From assembly GCF_047663525.1 (NCBI RefSeq), contig NC_092606.1, forward strand, positions 6,012,501-6,076,500: 64,000 bases of DNA. Direction: 5' to 3'. Below the pieces are notes generated by a model. The model was not told where the DNA came from, made no database searches, and saw nothing but the letters and a program-made list of their open reading frames with translations. Position numbers and translations under genes: made by a program. Shown piece after piece: positions 12,862-40,700 of this stretch (its first letter is position 1; every line of letters begins with the position of its first letter). The stretch is from Anas platyrhynchos. Taxonomy: Eukaryota > Chordata > Aves > Anseriformes > Anatidae.

Positions 12862-12932
12862 TGCATTGGCCGGGAATCGAACCCGGGCCTCCCGCGTGGC
12901 AGGCGAGAATTCTACCACTGAACCACCAATGC
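12862..12932 (-). tRNA. tRNA-Gly (anticodon GCC)
   Basis: A 71-bp sequence folds as a full tRNA. The acceptor strand GCATTGG pairs with CCAATGC and is followed by discriminator A. The D-arm segment is TGGTTCAGTGGTAGAA (A box), the anticodon arm carries TGCCACGC with GCC, and the T arm has GGGTTCGATTCCC (B box). There is no intron. It is the standard eukaryotic tRNA-Gly(GCC) sequence apart from the top of the acceptor stem, and both internal promoter boxes are intact, so it should be active. It lies on the same strand as CRCP and about 200 bp upstream of its start codon. Confidence 0.97.
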
Positions 12933-15900
12933 AAGTGATGAGGGGTGGTTCGCCGCCCCCTTACTTGTATCTACCGATTGTGGACACAGCTGCTCCCCAA
13001 ATTGTTCATATATCCGTGTCCACCCTGGGTAGAGAAAAAAGGGCTCTTCAGAGTGTTCAAGGAGCACTAAAAGACCTCTCAGGCATCCAGAAAGTTTAAA
13101 ATAGATGCGCCTGTCAGTCCCTCTGGATGATATGGTGGATGAGAATATACCACAGAAAACAGGTATATAGATTATAGATATATAGAATCCCTATATATAA
13201 TAGAGATCCTTTGTATTTTGAAAGGAAAAGCAGATTTCACTTGCAGAACAGTAAAAACTGTCGACAGAAAGCTTGGTGCAAAAAATGCCATTGGGGCAAA
13301 ACACGTTCTGATAACCTGCTGGGGATCTGACAGTCAGCGTTAAGAGTGATGACAAGAGGAGAGCAGCAGCGCTGGGGCCCCTGCACATCAAAGCTCTGGC
13401 CATGTACAAACAGTCCTGGAAAGCTGCAGGAGCTGTACAGTACTGCTGCTGTTTGTTAAAGCACCTGCACACGCATCTTATCAGGCTCATCAGCATCGTG
13501 TGTCTTCCTAACATCACTGGGATCCTTTCCCATTTAATGTATGTGCTATTAAATTTTGAAAGAGCTCTTTTCATTCCTGAGGAAAGTAGAGACACTTCAT
13601 TGGGCACAAATAACTGAAAATCCCATTGGCTACTGCAAGAAAAACTCTATCTGGACCAGGGACTGAGAGCCAGAGAAAGGCTGATTAATTTACTTTGCCA
13701 TTATCTCTCAGGCTAAAGTTCATACCCAAACACAAGCAAAGCAGCACTAACTTGCCAAGGAGTCCCATACACCTGCTTCTTTGCAGCAGGGCTGTAAGAG
13801 CAATCTAGGGAACGGGATGGGTTGGACATCTTGTGCCTACAACCTCCCTGGTATGATACTACCACAAAATCTACCAGCCAACTTTCACCCTGGAATCAAG
13901 CCAGAAGAAAGCCTACTCTCAATCTGGGACTTTGGGGTGTTGAAAATCCTCATCCTGCTCTGAATGATAAGAGCAAACTGCAACGCTTCAGGAGCAATCT
14001 GAGGAGCCCAGACAGTGGGCAACAAACAGCTCTCAGACACCCAGAAACCATCAGGATCAGATACCTAAGTGCTGGACAAAGTTTAAAAACCTTCTGTAAA
14101 GTTTTTTTTTTTTTTTCATGCCTTTTCACCTGCAGACCTCTAAAAAAGTTTTATTAGATGTGTGAACCCCTTCACATACAGATTGTTGTACAGACAGAAA
14201 TTAATTTATATTCTGGAATCACTTTTCATGGAGTTTTTAGGCAAAAGAGCCAGGAGAAAGGTCTTTAAGCCACAGACTGAAAGCTGTCAGTCTGACTCAG
14301 TGGATGGGATGTAAGGGATGCTGGCCTTTTTCATGTCAGGATTAACTGACCTTGCAAGCTGGCCAAAACCTGCACAGCAAACGCTCTGTTAACTTCTCTG
14401 CCATATTTCAAACCCTGTTCATGAAACTGCCTGCACACCAGCTCCCAGCTAGGCTAAAAAGAGAAAAAGAATGGAAAGGCAGTCAGCTTTCACGTGAGAA
14501 TATAGAATTTCCAGACTCTATCAAATTTCAGAGTTTTATTCCAGGAATCTACTAATCCTTGCCTACAACTCACCATTCTCTTTAGATATGGGTTCAAAAT
14601 CGCCAGCATATTAATTTTATTTCTCCTTTGCATCTCCTCATTATGTCTCTCCCCCAACACCAGTGTATCATCTTTATTCTCACGGTTTTTCCAAAAGTTT
14701 CAATCCAGATCTTTTTTTACAGTCCATGATGACAATGCCCAGTCCCAGCAGCTAGGAAGAAGGAGCAGAACACAAATGCCTCTCTCAGTGGCTCTAAATT
14801 TTTTTTTCTTTCCAGTAGAGATATTCTTCCTACACATTTTCTAACAGAAACATGCAGCCTGTTGGGATTTAATTACATAAACAAACCAGCTACAGACCCA
14901 CTGACATCGTACAAGGGAGAAGGGGAATCTCTCAGAGAGAACTCACTGCCCTTACACACAACTTTCCAGGAGAGACGGGGTGATTAGCTCAGTTAACTTT
15001 GTTTTTAATGCCGCACGTTCGATGTTAGACAGTTATGCTACACCATCCATAGGGAATGCAGACATAGGTCTTTCTAAATGTGCTTAGCATGTCAACATTT
15101 TAAGCATTGGCTTGTGATTGCTACCAGTAAGGCTTGGAGAGAGGGGCCTCGGTATTAACTATTGAAAGCAGGGGGCCTAGTGATGGCTATTGAAAGCAGA
15201 TCTGCAGGGTATTTGTATTCTTTGTCATGAAAGATGTTTACTGTATTCAGCAGTTCGCTGATCACCCTATAGTGTCTTTTTTTCTTTTACATTCAAAATT
15301 CATTAAACAAGGTTCGTTTTTTTTGTTGTCGTTTTTTTTTTTTTTTAACAAAAAATGTCAGCACTGCTTCACACCAGTCTAGCTGACAGTGCGTTTGCCT
15401 AGCACTTTCAGTCCACAGAGCTTTTTTCTTTTTCTGAACCAAAACGACAGTAAAAAAAGAATGCAGTTAAAGAAGGTGCGTTGTAGCAGTTTATGTCACC
15501 CCAGACTCAGTTATGAAAATAGGTCCTGTTAAGAACAGAGCATTTCTAGAAACACTAAAGCGCTCTTTCAGAGCTGCACTCCACCAGTATTGCACTCTTC
15601 CAGTGGGGAGGGGAAAAAAAAAACAACATACACTCTAAAAGAAATAGTAAGGATATGACTGTGATTACAAAACCAAGTACAAATAAAATTCAAATCTTAG
15701 AGGACATTAAAATATATTTAATTAAACTTCTTCATGCTGCAAAATGGGCACTTTATTCTCTACTACTACCTTACCGTATGTCAGCTTGGATAAAGGTGTA
15801 GCCGGATAGATACTGATGTGTGAATGATGAGTGATGTGCCATTCTCTGTGCTAAAACTCAAAATAAGTGGACAATGTGGAAATAAACAGACAGTAAGGGG

Positions 15901-18050
15901 ACAACCTTTCCATCAGAACTTCCTAGGTATTTAGCTATAGGATGGGGATTTGGGAGTTTAATCCTTCTATTTCACTAAGCAAGTTAAAAGACTGGAAGAA
16001 GAAGACGGGATGTAGAGAGGCACCAAAACCAGCACAAATAGAGAAGATAGTAATGAGAACACATCTCCCTATTTGTTAGAAGGCCTATTCTGCACGGCTA
16101 GTTCACTCTTTTCCCCTAAAAAAATTCAACTGCCTCAGCCCAAAGCATCTTTTATTTCTTCAGTGTCCAGTTTTACATTAAGGAATTCTGACTGTATTTA
16201 GAGTTTCACTTCCATTTTTATTATAAAAATATTACCCTGTATTCCATATTGCTTTGAAATAGAACGTTATTGAGCATTTAATCTAAAAACAGGAAAAGAG
16301 AGAATTAGTAACCTCCTAGATACAAACTGGGACAGGAGGTAAGCAGCGTACTACAAACAAACCGATTCCTGTGAAGTTTGCTAAACGCACAGTGAAACTG
16401 CTGACAGATCCCATGTGAAAGTACATGTCCTTGCCACATCCAGTATCAGACAGACCAAAAAATAGGACCAAATAGGATCACCTGATAACAAATACAGAAG
16501 GTTTCTCGGTCACAAAACTAGATTCATGGTCAAGACACAGATGATGAAAACAGCAGAAATTCAACCAGGTTGTTCCCAGTGATTAAAACCCAGCTGCACA
16601 TGGGTTGCAGATTATTGTCCCACAACATCCATCAGAATAATTTATTTCAATGGGTCCAAGGCCAAAACCCATGATACATCACCACAAATACTTCACATGA
16701 AGTCACTGCATTACTGATCTTTCACCAGCGCACTTGGGATCACTCCTTTTTCCCTTTTTCTCTTTGGGAAAGTCCTGTTTGATATCTTCAGGAAGAAAAA
16801 CACAGTCCTTACACAGGCTGTGTCTTAACCTGGAGTCCATACCTCAAACTCCATGAGACAGAGATGCTCTCTGTATGGGATTCACTTGGGTTGTAAATTC
16901 AGTGCTCACTATTTTCCCAAAATATCAGCGATCTCCTGTCAAAGGACAAGGACACTCTTAAAGGGTGAAGGAGACAAGAAAAGTGTTAAAAATATGGGAT
17001 TTCAAAGCAATGAGGAATGTGATGACAAAACAGTTAAGCAGTTTCCTAGTGTGGATGTCATAGTGTGAATAGCAAAAGATGACAAGTTGCGGAACTAAGA
17101 ATGGCAGAAAAAGGACAAGTGGGTCAGTTAAATGAAAGGAAAAGATGGGGACAAGAAAAACAGAGCTCTGACAAAGGCCTGGATCATGCAGATGGAAGCA
17201 TGCTTCACTGTGGTAGCGCACACTGTATGGCAAAACAGCAAGTGCTCGTTCTGTGGCGTGGCTGCCAAAAACTGCTCTGAGTTAATGAGAAACTGATGCT
17301 GAGGAGCAGCTTTGTGAGCCGCTGTTCCCAAAGCTCACCTGTATTTTAAACCAGTTATTTACATTCATGATATTTAGAGTTTGAGGGATTTGGGGCTATT
17401 TGTCAGGGCTGCAGACCCAGACTGGCACTTGAGCCTGCACAACCTCACACTCTGCAGCCCCAGTCTCACACGAGCTTCTTCCCAAGACTGACCCCATGCA
17501 ATGACCCCATGCAATTAGTGAGAGCAGAAATCCCCAAAGCGTCAGTGTCCTTTTAAGTGAGGTAAAAAGGTTCCTCTGCACAGAAACTGGAAAGGGCAGC
17601 CAGTTCCCATCTATTTGCTAGGTTAATGGTTGGACTTGATGATCTTAGAGGTCTTTTCCAACCTAAATGATTCTGCTTTATTCTTGCTTGTTTGCTGGGG
17701 TGGCAACGTGGATGGAGCACTGATGATCCACCCATCATACCCAGTACATTAATTCTGATGTAGAGGAGGACAGAGTGAAATAACTCCTTCAATACAAGGA
17801 TATTCCTAGGAGTGGAGCTGACCTGTCAGTGAAAACACACAGAGAACACTCGCACACCACAGGCGTGCTGCCTAAAGCTCCACCAGAAACTTTACAGACA
17901 AGCAACATGAACGAGGGCATCTCTCCCAACGCTCCTCCTCGCAGCCTGAGAGGATGCCTCTCTCCTGATTCTTTCATCATGTGCTGGATCGGCAGGGTTT
18001 GGGGGCAGGAGAGGGGTGGGAAGGGTGAGGGGCTGCGGGGGGGCCATGGT
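12933..18050. other. Intergenic spacer between tRNA-Gly/CRCP and ASL1
   Basis: About 5 kb without a supported gene. It holds an AT-rich patch (TATAGA and TATATA repeats) at 13.16-13.20 kb, T-runs at 14.10 and 15.34 kb, one CR1 end at 17.6 kb, and increasing GC towards the ASL1 promoter. Open frames up to about 140 codons were inspected and show no recognisable protein. Confidence 0.6.
17621..17686 (+). mobile_element. CR1 LINE 3' terminus
   Basis: A short CR1 end containing GGTTGGACTTGATGATCTTA, AGAGGTCTTTTCCAACC and TAAATGATTCTG. The terminal octamer repeat is degenerate. The copy is strongly truncated. Confidence 0.85.
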
Positions 18051-18147
18051 GGGGCTGGCCATGGGGCCACCCCGCCCCAACAGGGCGGGACGAGCCACCA
18101 GCCCGGCTCCGAGGCACGTAAAAGCGGGGCAGCAGGGACTGGGAGCA
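18051..18147 (+). promoter_or_regulatory. ASL1: ASL1 (delta-1 crystallin) core promoter
   Basis: The promoter has two GC boxes (CCCGCCCC at 18071-18078 and GGGCGGG at 18083-18089) and a TATA-like TAAAAG at 18119-18124. Transcription should start roughly 25-30 bp further on, near 18148. The arrangement is repeated in the ASL2 promoter. Lens specificity is expected to come mainly from the intron 3 enhancer rather than from this segment. Confidence 0.7.
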
Positions 18148-18183
18148 CACGGAGCTACCGGCCAGGGCTCCACTGCAGACACG
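18148..18183 (+). other. ASL1: ASL1 exon 1 (non-coding)
   Basis: A short untranslated first exon ends in GACACG before a GTGAGC donor. The 5' end is estimated from the TATA-like box. It joins exon 2 (18280-18342), which contains the start codon. Confidence 0.6.
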
Positions 18184-18330
18184 GTGAGCAGGGCCGGGTG
18201 GGCAGCAGGGGTCCTGGGGTCCTGTCCCACTGCTGGGCTGGGACAGAGCAGAACTGAGCCTCGCCTCGCTGTTCCACAGGTTGTACCAGGTGCCGGGATC
18301 GCCGCACACCCGAGCAAAACGTCGTCTGAG

Positions 18331-25577
<7,247 letters not shown>

Positions 25578-25635
25578 GAGTGTGGGGAGATTTCCCGTGG
25601 ATGCAGCATTGTGCTTATCACACTAATGCAGAGTT

Positions 25636-25641
25636 AATAAA
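25636..25641 (+). terminator. ASL1: ASL1 polyadenylation signal
   Basis: AATAAA lies 59 bp after the stop codon, and cleavage is expected about 15-20 bp further on. The very short 3'UTR is the same in ASL2. Confidence 0.9.
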
Positions 25642-25659
25642 CACTGTGGTGTATTGTAG

Positions 25660-28600
25660 TTCACTCAAACTCCTGTCTTGCGTTTTGCTTCTAAGGGGCA
25701 AGATTGAGCTGGGATTCCTCAGCACTTCTGAGGCTTGAGGTCACTGCTGTGAAAGAAATGGGGAGCTCTTCCCTGGCAGGGGAAGTCTTCTAAGGTGGGG
25801 AGATCTAGGGGGCTGGTACTTAGAGGGCAGCAGGAGGGTCTGTCTACATCAGGAGACCTGCAAATGCTTGGAGGAAGCACACACAGCACAAGGCTCCATC
25901 CAGTGGTGCCGTACTAGGTTACAGAGGGAGACTTGGGGGTGTTCAAAAAACAAGACACTTGGTACAGCACCTGCAACACGTGTCCCATCACCAGCTGCCA
26001 CTGCCCTCCTCCTAGGATTATCTGCGCCAGCCTGCCCCCTCGCAGGGAAAAACCTCCTCAGAGCCTGGCACTGCAACATGCTTCATCTTAGAACATGCCC
26101 AGCAGGACAATTCACAGCTCTTCCATATCCACCACAAAACCACCTTTAGCTCTGGTTTACGGTGGAGCACAGGGGCTGCACCATCCCAGACCAAGCACTT
26201 TCCTTTCTGCAAGCCAAGCTAATCTAGCTGGGGGCAGAGTGCTTGAAAACGGGCAGGCATTGCTGGCTGACCCTTACAAATCATTTACCATCTTCTTGCC
26301 CGTCCTTACTGAAATGAAATCAGAACAAAGATCAAGAATAGCATTACTTTAGGAATGAAAATGCACCAGTCTTGTGTCACTCTTATGGGGAAAATATTTG
26401 GTTGAACAAGTATTTGTAACATTACTTCCCATTACTGTTCTGCAGTGATTTCTGTTTGGAATGACTGGTACTTGATTGAAAGGCAGAGAAATAGTTTCTA
26501 CAGGGAAGGCGGGGCAAATTTCATTAAACACTAAACCAGCTTGAACCTGGAATTCACAGCACAATAGTGCTTGTTGTCATGGGCAATTTCTTTTTTTTTT
26601 TTGTCACAGCATTTTAAAGCTGGTGGTTTGCTCAGCACCCTGCCCTCCATGCTGATACAGCAACACGTTATTGACTCAGAGCACTGCAAGACTCTGCAGC
26701 ACACGTAGGTAACAGGAGTAACACAAGCATTGCCTCACCGTGTGTTGGTTAAGGGCTCTAGCATAGACAGGACCATGCAAAGTGCCCTGAGCTAAATCTC
26801 CTGCCGTTAATGAGACAGGAGACAGGAGACACAACGTCCTTTCATCCTACCTTTGTGGCATTAGTGCTTTAAATATGGAGGAAAAGCAACAACAACAGAA
26901 ATTTCCCTTTCTTCAGCACTTCCTTCCACCTCCAGTCTCCCTGTACTACGGCCCTACACCTGATCTATTCTCCTGGCATTTAGAGAACACCACATTTCAA
27001 TCACTGCTCCATAAACTTCCTTTGTGTTTGCTCTGTTACTTCCTGCTCTATTTCTGTTTTGTCACTTTGTCACTTTGTCTCACTCTCTAGATAGGTTAGA
27101 TGAGGTAAGAAATCATTTATGAAACTTACTGATCTGGGGAAGGTGCAAAAGAGGGAGAGGTGACACCAGTACCCAACACCAACGGAGTCAGAGGAAGGAT
27201 TAGCTCCCCATTTCCAGCTCACAGCTCTTTTCTTCCCTCCCATAAACTTTCTCAATTTGTGCCAATAGTCTCCTTGACTGTATCTTCTTGCTATGGTTCT
27301 GTACCTTAAGACCCTCAGCGAAGCAGATTTCCTCTTGCTCCCACCAGCAAGTGTCTGGCGTTGCTCCTCATAGCTGGTGCTGTGTGACACAGGGCCCTGC
27401 CAAACTGAAAGCAAAACAGAGGTTTTAGCAGATTATCACATCTTGGTCTCCTACTTAAATGAGTAGCTCACAATCACTGGTACTTCCCACCCAACCACCC
27501 TTTTCTCAAAAATTATGGTGTAACTTAGACTGGGAGAGAACTGTGAAGGTCTCTGGAGCTGCAGACATTATAGGAGACTGTGACCCGGAGTATCTTCAGA
27601 CTTTCACTATCACCCTACTATGACTCATTGTGATCTGGGTTTTTAAAACCCTGTCCCTTATCACAGAAGTTTTGTGATAGAACTTCTTCCACAGAAGGAT
27701 CAGTGTCTTGGACGCTACTCGGGAGTAACTTGTACTTTAACTCCTGCTCCATCACAGATGACAGGAAGGCATTTACGCCAAGAATCCTGGCTTGTATAAG
27801 GAATAGGGTAGCCAGCAGGACCAGAGAGGTGATCGTCCCCCTGTACTCTGATTTGGTGAGGCCGCACCTTGAGTGCTGGGTTCAGCTTTGGGCCCCTCCC
27901 CACAAGAAGGGCATCGAGGCCCTGGGGCATGTCCAGAGAAGGGCTACGAGGCTGGGGAAGGGCCTGGAACACAAGTCCTGTGAGGAGCAGCTGAGGGAAC
28001 TGGGGGGGTTTGGTCTGGAGAAGAGGAGGCTCAGGGCAGACCTCACTGCTCTCTGCAACTGCCTGAGAGGAAGGTGTGGGGAGCCGGGGTCAGCCTCTCC
28101 TCACAGGTAACCAGTGATAGGAGTAGAGGGAATGGCCTCAAGTTGTGCCAGGGAAGGTTCAAGTTGGAAATGAAGAGACATTTCTGTCAGGAAGAGCAGT
28201 CAGGCGCTGGGACGGGTTGCCCAGGGAGGTGGTGGAGTCACCGTCCCTGGGGGTGTTCAAGGAGAGGTTGGACGTGGTGCTTGGGGACAGGGTTCAGTGG
28301 GTGACAGTGGTAGTAAGGGGATGGTTGGACCAGGTGATCTTGGAGGGCTTTTCCAACCTTCCTGATTCTATTCTATGATTCTATTCTATTCTATGAATTC
28401 ATACACTGTCCTTTTAGATGTACAATCTGACATGTCAGCTGCTCATGCACTACTGAAAGTCTCAGCAGATGGCTACGTAACTCTGATCTGGCACCCAAGC
28501 TGATAAAAAACCTACACAGGGGCACTTGAAACATTACACTAAGTAGTGTAATGCCCCTTCACTGGGTTCACCACAAGGAAAAGATCTCTAACCTACTTTC

Positions 28601-30122
28601 ACACTCTGAAAAAGTCCCACTGAATATTTTCTCTCCTAAACACGCTGTTATCCCTGGTCGTTCTGCCCCCTAGCTTTCAATGGAAGAAACAACTGCTCTG
28701 CGGTCACGAAAGAGTAGCGAGAACAGATGCATTTGTGTGACTGCAACGTCCCCTGCAGGCACCATGGGTGAATTTGAGACAGCAACACCCGAATGTGTCC
28801 ATCCAGACCCCTCTTCACCAGCAGCAACACAAAGTAATGTCATAGGGATTCTTCAGCTGTTTCTATACCTCCTGTTACAGAGGGATGCAAGTGGAAAAAA
28901 TTACAAAGAGGCCTGGAAGTAGTAGAACAGAAACCAGAGCTTTTACTGTTATATTTAACTGTTTAAATACAGGTAATATTTAAAAATCAGAGCTGTCACA
29001 TATCACACATACATAGGGTGCTTAATGGCATAAAAACTCATCTAGCAAAGTAGATACTGGGGAACTCTGGAAGTGCCACACGGTGCCACATCTTCTCTTC
29101 TCTAGCCCTGTGGTTCAAAAATGAGGTGTCTCGGGGAGAGGTGCCTGGACTGGCTGGGTGTACACTAAGCCCTCCTGACTGCAGTGCCTTGGGCATCTTC
29201 CTCCTACCCTTTATCCCTTTGGGCAACTCCTGTACCGTGTCTTTAGACAGGAGGAGGTACAATCTGTGCGTGTTGTGCATGTTCCACATAGCCAACCTTG
29301 AGCCCATATCATGGACACCAAGAGGTAAAGCCTTTCCCTGTATCAGATCCATTCTGGATCTAAGTGTAGTGCTTACTGTTTTGCCAGCTTCCCAGCAGCC
29401 TCCTGACAAAGCCTGCCATAAGGGCAAAGACACTTATAAAAGATCAACAAGATGCGAGAAGCACTGAACAGGAGGGACTTCAGAAGAGGAAGGAAGGAAC
29501 CTGGCAAAAAAATGGTTCAAAGAAGTTTTCCCTGTGTAGGCAGCACGATGCTGTGTGTGTCTGCAGGTCCGCTAGTCCTAAAGGGAATGGGGTCATCTCC
29601 CTAGAAAAACATGACCATGAGGGGAAGTGTTGGAGAAGCAGTGAATTAAGAGCTGGGTACGAATCCAGACGGAGAGTTTGAGCCTTGTTCTGGACTGATG
29701 CTGAAGGCAGCACTCTGGACACCCAGCTGCTAAAGATGCAGCCAAGCCTGGTGCTAAGCCAAGGCACCCTGCTGTTCCCTCTGCCACAGAAACCAGCACA
29801 CCCTAATCCTGCAATCCCACTGCGCCCCAAACTTGCTCTTTATCTTGGCAAGGGGATGAGTGGTACTACTGAGAAAAGAGCATAGAAAAGACGTCTGGAT
29901 TAGGTCCCTTCCTACCTGAATTATCCTACGGTCCTGTGACAACAGGGCTGCCTAAAGGGAAAAACAACCCCACAAGGGACCAGGGGATGCGCTTCTTGCG
30001 CTCCCCCAAACACCTCTGAGCGCACAGACAAGCAAAAAATTGCCGTGGCAGCAGGCTGGGAAAGGCAAAGCAGAAACACCCCGGTGCTGCCGGGTGGTTC
30101 GAGGGGAGGGGGCGGCGGGTGG
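25660..30122. other. Spacer between ASL1 and ASL2
   Basis: The left part (to about 27.5 kb) is the 3' flank of duplication unit A and matches the flank downstream of ASL2. The middle holds a CR1 LINE end. The right part, about 28.4-30.1 kb, shows nothing recognisable and becomes GC-rich at the ASL2 promoter. Confidence 0.7.
27770..28399 (+). mobile_element. CR1 LINE 3' end with ORF2 C-terminal remnant
   Basis: The translation shows the end of the CR1 reverse transcriptase ORF, with [34 protein letters not shown] and [11 protein letters not shown] second frame continues [20 protein letters not shown], so at least one frame break separates the parts. The copy ends with ATTCTATTCTATGA-type repeats, the normal CR1 tail. 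It is 5'-truncated to about 630 bp and is the longest CR1 piece in the window. It has no counterpart downstream of ASL2. Confidence 0.95.
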
Positions 30123-30219
30123 GGGGCTGGCCATGGGGCCACCCCGCCCCGACGGGGCGGGACGAGCCGCCCCAGCCCGGCTCCGAGGAGGGTAAAAGCG
30201 GGGCAGCAGGGACTGGGAA
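30123..30219 (+). promoter_or_regulatory. ASL2: ASL2 (delta-2 crystallin) core promoter
   Basis: It has the same plan as ASL1: GC boxes CCCGCCCC at 30143-30150 and GGGGCGGG at 30154-30161, and TATA-like TAAAAG at 30193-30198. The GC boxes are slightly closer to consensus than in ASL1, and the bases just upstream of the TATA-like box differ (GAGGG against GCACG). Confidence 0.7.
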
Positions 30220-30253
30220 CACACGGAGCCACCGGGGCTGCACTGCGGACACG
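30220..30253 (+). other. ASL2: ASL2 exon 1 (non-coding)
   Basis: Untranslated first exon ending GACACG before GTGAGC, homologous to ASL1 exon 1. The 5' end is estimated. It is spliced to exon 2 at 30345-30413. Confidence 0.6.
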
Positions 30254-30395
30254 GTGAGCAGGGCCGGGTGGGCAGCGGGGGTCTCGGGGTCCTGTCCCAC
30301 CGTGGGGCTGGAGCATTGCTGAGCCGAACCTCGCTGTTCCGCAGGTTGCACCAGGTGCTGGGATCGCCGCACACGCGAGCAAAACGTCCTCTGAG

Positions 30396-38859
<8,464 letters not shown>

Positions 38860-38916
38860 AGTGTGGGGAGATTTCCCGTGGATGTAGTGTTTTGCTTATC
38901 ACACTAATGCAGAGTT

Positions 38917-38922
38917 AATAAA
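38917..38922 (+). terminator. ASL2: ASL2 polyadenylation signal
   Basis: AATAAA lies 58 bp after the TAG stop in a 3'UTR almost the same as that of ASL1. Confidence 0.9.
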
Positions 38923-38939
38923 CACTGTGGTGTATTGTA

Positions 38940-40428
38940 GTTCACTCAAACTCCTGTCTTGCATTTTGCTTCTAAGGGGGCAAGATTGAGCTGGGATTCC
39001 TCAGCACTTCTGAGGCTTGGGGAACTGGTCATTGCTGTGAAAGAATTGGGAATCTCTTCCTTGGTATGGGAGCTCTAGGGGGCTGGTACTTAGAGCAGCA
39101 GGAGCGTTTGTCTACATCAGGAGACCTGTAAAATGGAGGAGCATGTGGACACAGTACAAGGCTACCATCCAGTGGTGCCGTGCCATGTTGCACAGGGAAC
39201 AGAGGGTGACTTGGGGGTGTTCACAAAGCAAGATGCTTGGTACAGCACCTGCAACACATTCCACGTCACCAGCTGCCATTGCCCTCCTCCTAAGATTATG
39301 TGTGCCAGCCTGCCCCCTGGCAAGGAAAAACCTCCTCAGCACCTGGCACTGCAACATGCTTCATCTTAGGCAGAACATGCCCAGCAGGCCAACCCACAGC
39401 TCTTCCATATCCACCACAAAACCACCTTTAGCTCTGGTTTTGACTGGAGCACAGGGGCTGCACCATCCCAGACCAAGCACTTGCCTTTCTGCAAGCCAGA
39501 CCAAGTTACCTGGGGTAGCATTTGAAAATGTCTGGCATTGCAGTCTTCCTGTTACGGAAACCATTTTCCTGTCTGTCCTTACTAATGTAAAATCAGAACT
39601 GAGACCAAGAAAAGCCCTAGCTGACCAACGCTATGCCCCCTAAGTTAGTTGTGGTAGAAAAACCAAGTATGTACACTTAATTCAGGTGAAGAGGCGACAG
39701 CAATACTTAACACCAACAGTCAGAAGATGGACATCTCTGCCTCCCCAGCTCACAAACCTTTCCTTGCAGACTTTCTCCCCGCTTGTATTTTGTCATTTTT
39801 GCTCAGTATCTACACAGGCTTTAGCTAACTAGAATTCCCCTTGTTCCCAGCAGCCACCACCCAGCATCCTGGGGTTCAGAGCTGAGTAATGTGGGGCCCT
39901 GCTGCTTGAAAGAAGGTGGTCTTTGCGTATTATCACGTCTCAATCTCCTACTTAAGTAAAAAGATCATAATCAGAGGTGCCTGATATTTGTTCCTCCACC
40001 TTTTTGATAATCTCACGTGTCACCAAGCCTTTCACTGCCATACAATAAGCTGGCCTGCTGTCAGCTTGCTAACCACAAATAAATGTGCTGTATGATTAAA
40101 ACCCATCAGGTGGTATTTTCTTCCTCCCTGGCCTCCGGGAGACTTGTTTCTGTCCTGCTTTATTCCTGAGGCAGTTCTGAGGGGACGCGTCCGGCACGGG
40201 AAGCGCTGCTTCAGGGTCAGTCCCAATGGGGCTGTGCACTGCAGCACCGTCCTGCTGCCCGCCCCCAGGTGCCGCCGGGTGCCCAGCTCTCCCCGACGGC
40301 TTCAGCACCTCCCACTTCAACAAGCCACTATGGGGGGGAAAAATAAATAAATAAATAAAAAGAACGAATAAATAAACGACAGACACAGACAGAGCCACCC
40401 CCCCCAGCGGGCACTGCCCACAACCAAA
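38940..40428. other. Spacer between ASL2 and GUSB
   Basis: The first kilobase is the duplicated 3' flank of the delta-crystallin unit. From about 40.1 kb the sequence becomes GC-rich, interrupted by an (AAAT)n microsatellite at 40340-40376, and leads into the GUSB start. The GUSB promoter must lie in the last few hundred bases; no TATA box was recognised. Confidence 0.65.
40340..40376. repeat. (AAAT)n microsatellite upstream of GUSB
   Basis: Imperfect AAAT/AATA repeats, interrupted once by AGAACG, about 50-90 bp upstream of the GUSB start codon. Confidence 0.8.
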
Positions 40429-40700
40429 ATGGCGGCGGTAGCGCCGGGCGGTGTGGCGGGGCTCTGCCGCCTGCTCTTACCGCTGCTGGCGGCGGTACCG
40501 GCGGCCGGGGGGTCCCGGGGGGCGGTGGGCGGCATGCTGTACCCCCGGGAGAGCCCCTCCCGAGAGCTGAAGGAGCTCGGCGGCGTCTGGAGCTTCCGTG
40601 CCGACTTCTCGCCGGGCAGGGCCGCCGGCTTCGAGCAGCGCTGGTACCGCCGGCCGCTGAGGGAGGTACAGCGGGGGCGTGAGGGGGGCGGGCGGGGAGC
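40395..40700 (+). promoter_or_regulatory. GUSB: CpG-rich region at GUSB exon 1
   Basis: The segment around the start codon and exon 1 is dominated by G and C with many CG steps, contrasting with the AT-rich sequence on either side. It looks like a housekeeping-type CpG island. The transcription start is not resolved. Confidence 0.55.

Noticed and set aside
13191-13607. 138-codon minus-strand open frame between the tRNA and ASL1
   Set aside because: No recognisable protein, no splice partners, and composition like the surrounding non-coding DNA.
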